Shown one piece after another: positions 1 through 4,954 of a stretch of DNA of 5,710 bases. Under the pieces are notes generated by a model. It was not told where the DNA came from, ran no database searches, and saw only the letters and a list, made by a program, of their open reading frames with translations. Both the position numbers and the translations under genes were made by a program. Every line of letters begins with the position of its first letter. The first letter of the stretch is position 1. Location: contig JAEEUD010000127.1 in the NCBI GenBank assembly GCA_016286835.1, positions 1 to 5,710 of the forward strand. Direction: 5' to 3'. Origin of the DNA: Pyramidobacter sp. (GTDB lineage: Bacteria; Synergistota; Synergistia; Synergistales; Dethiosulfovibrionaceae).

Positions 1-498
1 ATCGATGAGCACGGCGACTTTTGTCCCCTCAAATTCCGGCGCCAGCCCTGCGATGACCGCGTCGCGGTGCTTCACGTCGGGGACGCGTACGGCTTCCCAC
101 GTGCCCCAACAGGTGAGAACGAGCGAGAGAAGAAGCACGAAAGCCGAAGCCGCGGCCGCCGGAAATCTGCGCGGCATGTGTACAGCGAGGGCGGGGAAAC
201 ACTTATGAAGCGGCAGGATCTTCCACAGGAGCCAGAGCGTGTCCTTGCACAGCAGCAGCACGAGCGAGACGACGAGCAGGTTGTAGAGCAGCGAGCCGCT
301 GAGCATGATCCAGCGCGGCAGGTCGGGCGCGAAGAACATGCCGCCGCCGAGGCGCTGGAAGATCTGGTTTTTGAACGCGCCGCCCAGCAGCGGCACGAGC
401 AGGAGCAGCTTCACGGGCCAGGAAACGCGCAGCGGCAGGATCATGCTGAGCGCTTCGTAGGCGACCATGGCGAGCGAAACGTAAAAGAGCAGTCTCAT
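1..498 (-). CDS. Membrane-anchored metallophosphoesterase-like protein, N-terminal 166 residues (runs off left edge)
   Basis: The frame is open on the minus strand from an ATG at 498 down to base 1, giving 166 residues with no stop. A GGAGG (504-508) lies 5 nt before the ATG, which fixes the start. The protein begins MRLLFYVSLAMVAYEAL and is very hydrophobic, with likely membrane segments near residues 3-22, 28-41, 66-84 and 113-133. After the last helix comes a stretch resembling the opening of calcineurin-like phosphoesterases: an Arg/Val-rich linker, then LAPEFEGTKVAVLID at the window edge. In that family (YkuE/YaeI-type) the next residues would be the metal-binding LH or DxH motif, which lies outside the window. 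Several membrane helices followed by an extracytoplasmic phosphoesterase domain is a known architecture. The gene is real on coding grounds. The function is inferred from a short stretch, and no catalytic residue beyond the terminal Asp is visible. It is transcribed separately from the upstream transferase gene, since a terminator lies between them. Confidence 0.72.
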   Translation of the reverse strand, partial: MRLLFYVSLAMVAYEALSMILPLRVSWPVKLLLLVPLLGGAFKNQIFQRLGGGMFFAPDLPRWIMLSGSLLYNLLVVSLVLLLCKDTLWLLWKILPLHKCFPALAVHMPRRFPAAAASAFVLLLSLVLTCWGTWEAVRVPDVKHRDAVIAGLAPEFEGTKVAVLID

Positions 499-503
499 GA
501 AGA

Positions 504-508
504 CCTCC
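504..508 (-). promoter_or_regulatory. Ribosome binding site of the phosphoesterase-like gene
   Basis: On the minus strand the sequence reads GGAGG, 5 nt before the ATG at 498. It supports a gene that has no stop inside the window and is therefore easy to miss. Confidence 0.8.
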
Positions 509-533
509 AATAGAGAAGAAGATTGACAGGAAT

Positions 534-563
534 ATTTAACACATGAAGCGCGCTTCAGGTCAA
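534..563 (-). promoter_or_regulatory. Candidate sigma-70 promoter for the phosphoesterase-like gene
   Basis: Reading leftward there is TTGACC (558-563, 5 of 6 matches to the -35 consensus), an 18-nt spacer, and TTAAAT (534-539, 4 of 6 matches to the -10 consensus). Transcription would begin near 527 and give a leader of about 28 nt containing the GGAGG. It lies directly downstream of the transferase terminator, where a new promoter is needed. The -10 is imperfect and the spacer is one base over optimum, so regulation by the palindrome in the spacer is plausible. Confidence 0.55.
544..557. promoter_or_regulatory. 14-bp perfect palindrome in the promoter spacer, possible operator
   Basis: TGAAGCGCGCTTCA is its own reverse complement and fills most of the space between the -35 (558-563) and -10 (534-539) of the leftward promoter. 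It lies upstream of the predicted start of transcription, so it would act as DNA rather than as an RNA hairpin. This is the position expected of a repressor or MerR-type activator site. No regulator gene is visible in the window, and the binding protein is unknown. Confidence 0.4.
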
Positions 564-570
564 GAAGCCG

Positions 571-606
571 CAAATAAAAAAACTCCCCCGCGCGAACGCG
601 GGGGAG
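571..606 (-). terminator. Intrinsic terminator of the gamma-glutamyltransferase gene
   Basis: A perfect 10-bp GC-rich stem (583-592 with 597-606) closes a 4-nt loop. In the leftward RNA the loop reads UUCG, and the stem is followed by a run of U (complement of 571-582, T6-A-T3). It begins 18 nt after the TAA of the transferase gene at 625-627. It separates that gene from the phosphoesterase-like gene to its left. The U tract lies only on the left side, so it acts on leftward transcription. Confidence 0.92.
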
Positions 607-624
607 CGTAAAGGACGTGTTCTC

Positions 625-2232
625 TTACCACGCGGCGACGCAGCCGTCGGCGCGCGGCTCGGTCGCGCCGACGAGCGTGCCCTGCTCGGTGCGCAGGATC
701 ATCTCGCCGCGGCCGAACGTGGCGCTGTCAAGGTCGCACTTGACGTTGTGCCCCATGCGGGCCAGACGCTGATACGCCGCGGGCGGGAAGCCCGGCTCGA
801 ACTCGACGGTCTTTTCGCCGGTCCACTGCCAGCGGGGCGCGTCGAACGCCTGCTGCGGGTTGAGCCCGAAGTCGATCATGTTCATCAGCACCTGCACGTG
901 GCCCTGCGGCTGCATGTAGCCGCCCATGACTCCGAACGGGCCGACGGGCGCGCCGTCTTTGGTGAGGAAGCCGGGGATGATCGTGATGTAGGGGCGCTTG
1001 CCCGGCTCGACGACGTTGGGATGGTCGGGATCGAGCGAGAAGCCGGCGGCGCGGCAGTTCAGTGAGATGCCCGTGCCGGGGATGACGATGCCGGAGCCGA
1101 ACTGCTTGTAGTTGCTCTGGATGAACGACACCATGTTGCCCTCACCGTCGGCCGTGCACAGGTAGACGGTGCCGCTGGATTCGGGCTTGCCGGGCTCGGG
1201 CAGGATGGCCTGCTCGCCGATCAGGGCGCGGCGCACGTCCGCGTACTCGTCGCTGAGCATTGCCTTCACGGGCACGTCGGCGAAGCGCGGATCGGCCACG
1301 TAGCGCGCAGCGTCGACGAACGCCAGCTTGATGGCTTCGATCTGACGGTGGAACGTCTCGGGATCGTCGCGGCGGGCAAATTCGAAGCCCTTGAGGATGT
1401 TCAGCGCCATCAGCACGGTGATGCCCTGGCCGTTGGGCGGCAGTTCCCACACGTCGTAACCGCGGTAGTTGACGGAGAGCGGTTCGACCCATTCCGGCTC
1501 GACCATGGCGAGGTCCTTGGCGCAGAGGAAGCCGTCGGTGGTCATCGAATACTTGAGGATCTGCCTGGCGATCTCGCCCTCGTAGAAGTCTTTGGCGTTC
1601 GTCTCGCCGATCGTGCGCAGCGTGCGGGCCTGATCGGGCTGCTTCCACAGCTCGCCGGGCACGGGGGCGCGGCCTTCGGGCGCGAACGTGTCGAACCAGG
1701 GCTTGAAGACCGGGTCGGTCATGATCTTTTTGTAGTTCTGGAAGTTCCTGTTCCAGAAAAACGCGACCGTCGGCGCGACGGCATGGCCTTCCTCGGCCAG
1801 CGCGACGGCGGGCGCAAGATCGTCGGCCAGGCTGAGACGTCCCATCTTTTCGTTGAGCACGGCCCACGTCTTCGGCGCGGCGGGCACGGTGGCGGAAGCC
1901 CAGCCCTTGTCGGGCATGGACGTGAAGCCGCGGCGCTGGAACTCCTTCAGCTTGAAGGCGAGGGGCGCACGGCCGCTGCCGTTGATGCCGTGCAGTTTGC
2001 CGTCCTTCCAGATGATCGCGAAATTGTCGCTGCCGATGCCGTTGCTTGTCGGCTCGACGACGGTCAGCGCAGCAGCCGTGGCGATCGCTGCGTCAACGGC
2101 GTTGCCGCCCTTTTTGAGCACTTCGAGGCCCGCCTGCGCCGCCAGAGGATGCGACGTGGCGACCATGCCGCGCGAGCCGTAGATCACGTTGCGCTGTGAG
2201 GGAAAAGGATTGTACCAGGGATCGAATTTCAA
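625..2232 (-). CDS. Gamma-glutamyltransferase family protein, YwrD-like, cytoplasmic
   Basis: An N-terminal nucleophile hydrolase (PF01019) of 535 residues from the TTG start at 2232. Family members cleave or transfer gamma-glutamyl groups (glutathione and related peptides) after autocatalytic cleavage into two subunits. Visible family marks, numbered from the TTG: the N-terminal block GMVATSHPLAAQAG (about 22-35), GGNAVDAAIATAAALTVVEP, the substrate-binding NGSGRAP (Arg at about 88), the likely cleavage and nucleophile Thr355 in SSGTVYL, FGSGIVIPGTG (about 378-388), GVMGGYMQPQGH (434-445) and the C-terminal GATEPRADG. The GVMGG-MQPQGH form, in place of the SPGG of E. coli Ggt, and the absence of a signal peptide point to the YwrD branch. 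Start choice: a longer GTG start at 2241 lies inside the Shine-Dalgarno sequence TGAGGTGG (2238-2245), whereas the TTG follows it by 5 nt and gives MKFDP, the usual family beginning. It is monocistronic, with its own promoter and terminator. The true substrate of the YwrD branch is poorly known, and acylase-like activity is possible. Confidence 0.93.
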   Translation of the reverse strand: MKFDPWYNPFPSQRNVIYGSRGMVATSHPLAAQAGLEVLKKGGNAVDAAIATAAALTVVEPTSNGIGSDNFAIIWKDGKLHGINGSGRAPLAFKLKEFQRRGFTSMPDKGWASATVPAAPKTWAVLNEKMGRLSLADDLAPAVALAEEGHAVAPTVAFFWNRNFQNYKKIMTDPVFKPWFDTFAPEGRAPVPGELWKQPDQARTLRTIGETNAKDFYEGEIARQILKYSMTTDGFLCAKDLAMVEPEWVEPLSVNYRGYDVWELPPNGQGITVLMALNILKGFEFARRDDPETFHRQIEAIKLAFVDAARYVADPRFADVPVKAMLSDEYADVRRALIGEQAILPEPGKPESSGTVYLCTADGEGNMVSFIQSNYKQFGSGIVIPGTGISLNCRAAGFSLDPDHPNVVEPGKRPYITIIPGFLTKDGAPVGPFGVMGGYMQPQGHVQVLMNMIDFGLNPQQAFDAPRWQWTGEKTVEFEPGFPPAAYQRLARMGHNVKCDLDSATFGRGEMILRTEQGTLVGATEPRADGCVAAW

Positions 2233-2237
2233 GAAAA

Positions 2238-2245
2238 CCACCTCA
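2238..2245 (-). promoter_or_regulatory. Ribosome binding site that decides the transferase start
   Basis: On the minus strand TGAGGTGG is a near-complete match to the anti-Shine-Dalgarno complement. It ends 5 nt before TTG at 2232. The GTG at 2241, which would extend the protein by three residues, is part of this site and has no site of its own upstream. Confidence 0.75.
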
Positions 2246-2277
2246 AAAAGATTTTTTTAATTCATGAAACCTTGTAG

Positions 2278-2286
2278 ATTTTACCA
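2278..2286 (-). promoter_or_regulatory. Candidate extended -10 promoter of the transferase gene
   Basis: The minus strand reads TGGTAAAAT, that is TG, one base, then TAAAAT (5 of 6 matches to the -10 consensus). No good -35 sits at 17 nt. The nearest is TTGTCG at about 20 nt, so the TG extension would have to compensate. Transcription would start near 2271, about 39 nt before the TTG codon. Confidence 0.5.
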
Positions 2287-2302
2287 GATTTTGCGGCGCG
2301 GC

Positions 2303-2331
2303 GCGACAAATTTTCGAAAGCGTGTTAGAAT
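2303..2331 (+). promoter_or_regulatory. Candidate skp promoter P1
   Basis: GCGACA (2303-2308, 4 of 6) is followed by a 17-nt spacer and TAGAAT (2326-2331, 5 of 6), preceded by TG at 2323-2324 to make an extended -10. Transcription would start near 2338, exactly where a 7-bp inverted repeat begins (2339-2358). The site lies back to back with the leftward transferase promoter, about 40 bp away. Confidence 0.55.
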
Positions 2332-2338
2332 AACCTCG

Positions 2339-2358
2339 TGGAAAATCAGTTTTTTCCA
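2339..2358. repeat. Inverted repeat at the predicted 5' end of the skp P1 transcript
   Basis: TGGAAAA (2339-2345) and TTTTCCA (2352-2358) are perfect reverse complements around a 6-nt centre. It could be an operator between P1 and P2 or a short hairpin at the start of the P1 RNA. Its right half contains AGTTTTTTCC, the same ten bases as the right half of the inverted repeat at the leuS promoter. No function is shown. Confidence 0.4.
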
Positions 2359-2366
2359 TAAACCAG

Positions 2367-2395
2367 TAGACGGAAATGCCGCGATGCGGTACAAT
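2367..2395 (+). promoter_or_regulatory. Candidate skp promoter P2
   Basis: TAGACG (2367-2372, 4 of 6) is followed by a 17-nt spacer and TACAAT (2390-2395, 5 of 6). Transcription would start near 2402 and leave a leader of about 48 nt with the AGGAGG. It is the second of two rightward candidates, which suggests tandem promoters for skp. Confidence 0.5.
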
Positions 2396-2431
2396 GCACG
2401 CGGTTTATTCCAATATCGCTCAGTATCTTAC

Positions 2432-2437
2432 AGGAGG
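2432..2437 (+). promoter_or_regulatory. Ribosome binding site of skp
   Basis: AGGAGG stands 12 nt before ATG 2450 (a long gap) and 3 nt before TTG 2441 (a short gap). Neither spacing is ideal. The site does show that translation begins here rather than at the far upstream codons of the same open frame. Confidence 0.7.
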
Positions 2438-2449
2438 TTTTTGAAGAAA

Positions 2450-2875
2450 ATGAAGAAGGTTTGCCGCGTTTTCGCTCTGCTTGCCGTTGTGACCCTTATC
2501 GCCGCCGGCTGCGCCAGCGCCGCTGACAAGATCGCCGTGGTCAATTCCCAGTTTGTTCTCCGCAACCATCCCCGCGCCGAGCAGACGATGAAGCGCCTTG
2601 AGGCGATGATGCGCGCCAAGCAGCAGGAGGCCGCCAAGGAAGCCGAGAAGGCCACCGACCGCGACAAGAAGGCTCAGATCGTCGCCAAGAAGCAGCGCGA
2701 GGCCGCCGAGGAAGAGCGCAAGCTGATGCAGCCCCTCGAGAAGGAGATCTTCGCCGCCATCCGCACCGTGTCGCGCGCTAAGGGCTGTGACGTGGTCTGC
2801 GAGATGGGTGCTGTGATCATGGGCGGCGTGGACATCACCCAGGATGTCGTCGCCGAGCTGAAAAAGAAGAAGTAA
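2450..2875 (+). CDS. skp: Skp/OmpH-family periplasmic chaperone
   Basis: A 141-residue protein with the Skp plan. In known Skp a trimer holds unfolded outer-membrane proteins in the periplasm. The N-terminus MKKVCRVFALLAVVTLIAAG is an export signal. Mature sequence from residue 25, ADKIAVVNSQFVLRNHP, closely parallels E. coli Skp (ADKIAIVN), followed by a charged Lys/Glu/Ala-rich coiled coil (about 42-100) and a C-terminal beta part (CDVVCEMGAVIMGGVDITQDVV) of the Skp type. Cys21 also follows a lipobox-like IAAG, so it may be a lipoprotein. The frame stays open upstream to 2264, but that extension (residues MKPCRFYQILRRG onward) contains both promoters and would bury the signal peptide, so it is rejected. 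The AGGAGG at 2432-2437 is 12 nt from the ATG at 2450 and 3 nt from an in-frame TTG at 2441. ATG is preferred, but a TTG start adding three residues remains possible. The usual neighbours bamA and lpxD are not next to it here. A terminator follows. Confidence 0.9.
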   Translation: MKKVCRVFALLAVVTLIAAGCASAADKIAVVNSQFVLRNHPRAEQTMKRLEAMMRAKQQEAAKEAEKATDRDKKAQIVAKKQREAAEEERKLMQPLEKEIFAAIRTVSRAKGCDVVCEMGAVIMGGVDITQDVVAELKKKK

Positions 2876-2898
2876 CGGTTTTCCAGCCGCTAAAACGG

Positions 2899-2932
2899 GA
2901 GGAATCGCTTGCAGCGGTTCCTCTTTATTATT
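2899..2932 (+). terminator. Intrinsic terminator of skp
   Basis: A 10-bp stem (2899-2908 with 2914-2923, one G-T pair at 2905/2917) with a 5-nt loop TTGCA is followed directly by TTTATTATTAT. It begins 23 nt after the skp stop codon and isolates skp from the kinase-radA pair. An upstream CCGCT (2887-2891) could pair with AGCGG of the right arm, but such a short alternative is not enough to claim attenuation. Confidence 0.88.
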
Positions 2933-2952
2933 ATCGTCATCATAGAAAAACA

Positions 2953-2980
2953 AAGCGCGCCGAACGCGCGTACCTTTTTT
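2953..2980 (+). other. GC-rich hairpin and T6 run in the leader before the kinase gene
   Basis: CGCGC (2956-2960) can pair with GCGCG (2966-2970) around a 5-nt loop, followed by TACC and then T6 (2975-2980). It resembles a weak terminator, but the stem is short and the T run is offset by 4 nt. It sits 7 nt before the GGAGG of the next gene, so it might instead affect translation. No convincing promoter was found between the skp terminator and the kinase gene. Confidence 0.3.
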
Positions 2981-2986
2981 ATAAAC

Positions 2987-2991
2987 GGAGG
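2987..2991 (+). promoter_or_regulatory. Ribosome binding site of the kinase gene
   Basis: GGAGG lies 8 nt before ATG 3000, an optimal distance. It supports this start over the TTG-initiated frame at 2909 that overlaps the skp terminator. Confidence 0.8.
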
Positions 2992-2999
2992 AAAAAAGA

Positions 3000-3494
3000 A
3001 TGGCAGAGATCAAATGGCAGATCGTCCAGGCGGAATTCCCCGAGGACTGCAACGTCATCGTCGGGCAGAGCCACTTCATCAAGACGGCGGAGGACCTCTA
3101 TGAAGCGCTCGTCACCTCGTGCCCCGGCATCGAGTTCGGCATCGGCTTTTGCGAGGCTTCCGGCGACTGCCTGATTCGCTGGGAAGGCAACAATCAGGAG
3201 ATGATCGACCTGGCCGTGAAGAACGCGCGGGCGATCGCCGCCGGACACACGTTCTTCATCGCCCTGCGCAAGGCCTACCCGATCAACGTGCTCGACCGCG
3301 TGAAGAACTGCCAGGAAGTGTGCCGTGTCTTTGCCGCGACGGCCAACCCGCTCCAGATCGTCATTGCCGAGACGGAGCAGGGCCGCGGCATCGTCGGCGT
3401 GATCGACGGCTTCCCCCCCAAGGGCGTGGAGACGGAGGCTGACATCAAAGGCCGCCGCGCGCTTCTGAGCGACATCATCGGCTACAAGCGTTAA
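3000..3494 (+). CDS. Adenosine-specific kinase family protein (PF04008)
   Basis: A 164-residue protein matching the small family first described from the archaeon Pyrobaculum, annotated as adenosine-specific kinase. Members are thought to bind adenosine or AMP. The catalytic role in bacteria is little tested. The length is typical of the family. Recognisable blocks are NVIVGQSHFIKTAEDLYEAL (about 18-37), HTFFIALRKAYPINVLDRVK (83-102), the signature ETEQGRGIVGVIDG (124-137) with its glycine-rich turn, and the C-terminal DIKGRRALLSDIIGYKR. No signal peptide or membrane segment is present, so it should be cytoplasmic. Start: ATG at 3000 with GGAGG at 2987-2991, 8 nt away. The radA ATG follows the TAA by 6 nt, so the two are very likely co-transcribed. 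Whether the enzyme is linked to repair or is only a convenient neighbour cannot be told from the sequence. Confidence 0.87.
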   Translation: MAEIKWQIVQAEFPEDCNVIVGQSHFIKTAEDLYEALVTSCPGIEFGIGFCEASGDCLIRWEGNNQEMIDLAVKNARAIAAGHTFFIALRKAYPINVLDRVKNCQEVCRVFAATANPLQIVIAETEQGRGIVGVIDGFPPKGVETEADIKGRRALLSDIIGYKR

Positions 3495-3500
3495 ACGCGC

Positions 3501-4859
3501 ATGGCGGTCAAGAAAGCGCCGAAGCGTTACTGCTGCATCGAGTGCGGCTACGTTTCGCTGGTGCCGATGGGCAAGTGCCCGCAGTGCCATTCCTTCGGCA
3601 CGCTCGTTGAGGAAACGCCCGTCGCGCCGAGCATGGCCGCCGAGGGCACGGCGAAGATCCTCACGCCGCTTTCGATCGGCGAGCTGCAGCCGCCCAAACG
3701 GCTGCCCAGCGGCTTCGGCGAGCTCGACCGCGTACTCGGCGGCGGCTGGGTGCCCGGCGGCGTCACGCTTCTCGGCGGACAGCCGGGCATCGGCAAATCG
3801 ACGCTGCTGCTGCAAGTCTGCGGCAACGTCGCAAGCAAAGGCGGAAAGGTCCTCTACATCTCCGGCGAGGAATCGCCGTCGCAGCTCGGATTGCGCGCCA
3901 AACGCCTGAACGTGCTCCACGAGGGGCTGGACGTGTGCTGCCACACGGTCATCGACGACGCGCTCGGGCTGGTGAAGGACCATCAGCTCGTCATCGTCGA
4001 CAGCGTCCAGGCCATGCGCACGACGCAGGCCGAAGGCTGGCCCGGCACGCCCACGCAGGTGCGCGCCGTGGCGCAGGTCTGCGTCAACCACGCCAAGGAA
4101 AACGGCGTGCCGATGGTGCTCGTCGGCCACATCACCAAGGAAGGCCGCATCGCCGGCCCGATGCTGCTGGAGCACATGGTGGACGCCGTCGTCATGTTCT
4201 CCGACGACAACTCGTCGGTGTACCGCACGCTGCGCGCCAGCAAGAACCGCTACGGCGGCACGGACGAGATGGGCATCTTCGAGATGCGCAGCGACGGACT
4301 GGCCGAGGTGCCCGATCCCAGTTACCTTTACTGGAACCGCGCCGACGGCAGCGTCTCCGGTGTGGTCATGACCGTGGTGCTCGAAGGTTCGCGTCCGCTC
4401 GTGGCCGAACTCCAGACGCTGGCGAGCGAAACCGCGTTCGCCTATCCGCGCCGGTCAGGGATCGGCGTGGGCGCCAACAAGATCGGGATGTTGCTGGCCG
4501 TGCTGCAGAGCCGCGCCGGCGTGCCTTCGGCGCGCGCCGACATCTACTGCAACGTGGCCGGAGGGCTGGAGATCCACGACCCCGGCGCCGATCTGGCGCT
4601 GGCCGCGTCGATGGCCTCGGCGCTGACCGGACGCAGCCTGCCGGGTGAGTGCTGCCTGATCGGCGAAGTCGGCCTGGCCGGCGAGGTCCGCCCCGTGTCC
4701 GGCCTGACGCAGAGATTGCGTGAGGCGGCGCGTCTGGGATTCACGCGCGCCATCGTCAGCTCCCGCGAGAAGAAAACGCCGGCGCCCGAGGGCGTCGAAC
4801 TGGTCCGCGCGCTTTCCGTCGCCGAGGCCCTGGCGAAAGCCGGCGTGCTGCCCGCGTGA
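3501..4859 (+). CDS. radA: DNA repair protein RadA (Sms)
   Basis: A RecA-like ATPase and branch-migration helicase that helps process recombination intermediates. Its 452 residues are normal for the family. Domains in order: a C4 zinc finger (Cys12, Cys15, Cys26, Cys29, with GKCPQC); the RecA-like core with Walker A GQPGIGKST (93-101), SGEES (121-125) and Walker B LVIVDS (163-168); the RadA-specific motif KNRYG (248-252), normally KNRFG; and a C-terminal Lon-like domain (about 280-450) with NVAGGLEIHDPGADLALAAS and GEVGLAGEVRPVSG. That last domain has no protease active site in this family. The start at 3501 is needed to keep the zinc finger, but there is no clear Shine-Dalgarno sequence in front of it. 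With only 6 nt after the kinase stop codon, translation is probably coupled. The Tyr in KNRYG is a conservative change, and all ATPase motifs appear intact. No hairpin-plus-U-tract terminator is seen after the TGA. Confidence 0.97.
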   Translation: MAVKKAPKRYCCIECGYVSLVPMGKCPQCHSFGTLVEETPVAPSMAAEGTAKILTPLSIGELQPPKRLPSGFGELDRVLGGGWVPGGVTLLGGQPGIGKSTLLLQVCGNVASKGGKVLYISGEESPSQLGLRAKRLNVLHEGLDVCCHTVIDDALGLVKDHQLVIVDSVQAMRTTQAEGWPGTPTQVRAVAQVCVNHAKENGVPMVLVGHITKEGRIAGPMLLEHMVDAVVMFSDDNSSVYRTLRASKNRYGGTDEMGIFEMRSDGLAEVPDPSYLYWNRADGSVSGVVMTVVLEGSRPLVAELQTLASETAFAYPRRSGIGVGANKIGMLLAVLQSRAGVPSARADIYCNVAGGLEIHDPGADLALAASMASALTGRSLPGECCLIGEVGLAGEVRPVSGLTQRLREAARLGFTRAIVSSREKKTPAPEGVELVRALSVAEALAKAGVLPA

Positions 4860-4885
4860 TTTTTATAAGAATCCCGTGTCTATCC

Positions 4886-4922
4886 CGGAAAAAACTGTTA
4901 TAATCGCAAAGAGTTTTTTCCG
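4886..4922. repeat. 11-bp perfect inverted repeat around the leuS -10 box
   Basis: CGGAAAAAACT (4886-4896) and AGTTTTTTCCG (4912-4922) are perfect reverse complements. The 15-nt centre contains the TATAAT box. Predicted transcription starts near 4911, so for the leuS promoter the repeat is a DNA element and could be an operator. In any read-through RNA from radA it could instead fold into an A/U-rich hairpin. As a terminator it would be unusual, because the T run lies inside the stem. Confidence 0.5.
4896..4904 (+). promoter_or_regulatory. leuS promoter, extended -10
   Basis: TGTTATAAT gives a TG extension and a perfect TATAAT (4899-4904). At 17 nt upstream lies GTGTCT (4876-4881), only 3 of 6 matches to a -35, so recognition would rest on the extended -10. 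Transcription would begin near 4911, giving a leader of about 44 nt. No T-box-like specifier or antiterminator fold fits in so short a leader. Confidence 0.75.
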
Positions 4923-4940
4923 CTCCAAGAATGAAATATC

Positions 4941-4946
4941 AGGAGG
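4941..4946 (+). promoter_or_regulatory. Ribosome binding site of leuS
   Basis: AGGAGG lies 8 nt before ATG 4955, an optimal distance. This sets the leuS start. Confidence 0.85.
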
Positions 4947-4954
4947 AAGTTTTT

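Noticed and set aside
523..528. TTGACA on the plus strand, a perfect -35 hexamer
   Set aside because: No -10-like hexamer stands 16-18 nt downstream, and there is no rightward gene before 2450.
1348..2199. 283-residue open frame on the plus strand opposite the transferase gene
   Set aside because: It lies wholly inside a clear family member on the other strand and has no recognisable domain or ribosome site.
2264..2449. In-frame upstream extension of skp
   Set aside because: It would place about 62 residues before the signal peptide and covers both candidate promoters. The AGGAGG lies at 2432-2437.
2909..2937. Possible promoter for the kinase gene, TTGCAG with TATCGT at 17 nt
   Set aside because: Only 3 of 6 and 4 of 6 matches, and the -35 would lie inside the terminator stem. 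The evidence is too weak to list.
2909..3103. Small frame beginning at TTG 2909 with a hydrophobic start
   Set aside because: It starts inside the skp terminator, has no ribosome site, and overlaps the kinase gene in a different frame.
2979..4175. 398-residue open frame on the minus strand opposite the kinase gene and radA
   Set aside because: It is antisense to well-supported genes. Its protein is a low-complexity mix of Arg, Ala, Asp and His typical of the reverse frame of GC-rich coding DNA, and it has no family motif.
3935..4648. 237-residue open frame overlapping radA in another forward frame
   Set aside because: The Arg/His-rich composition is that of an out-of-frame reading of radA, whose own frame has all its motifs.
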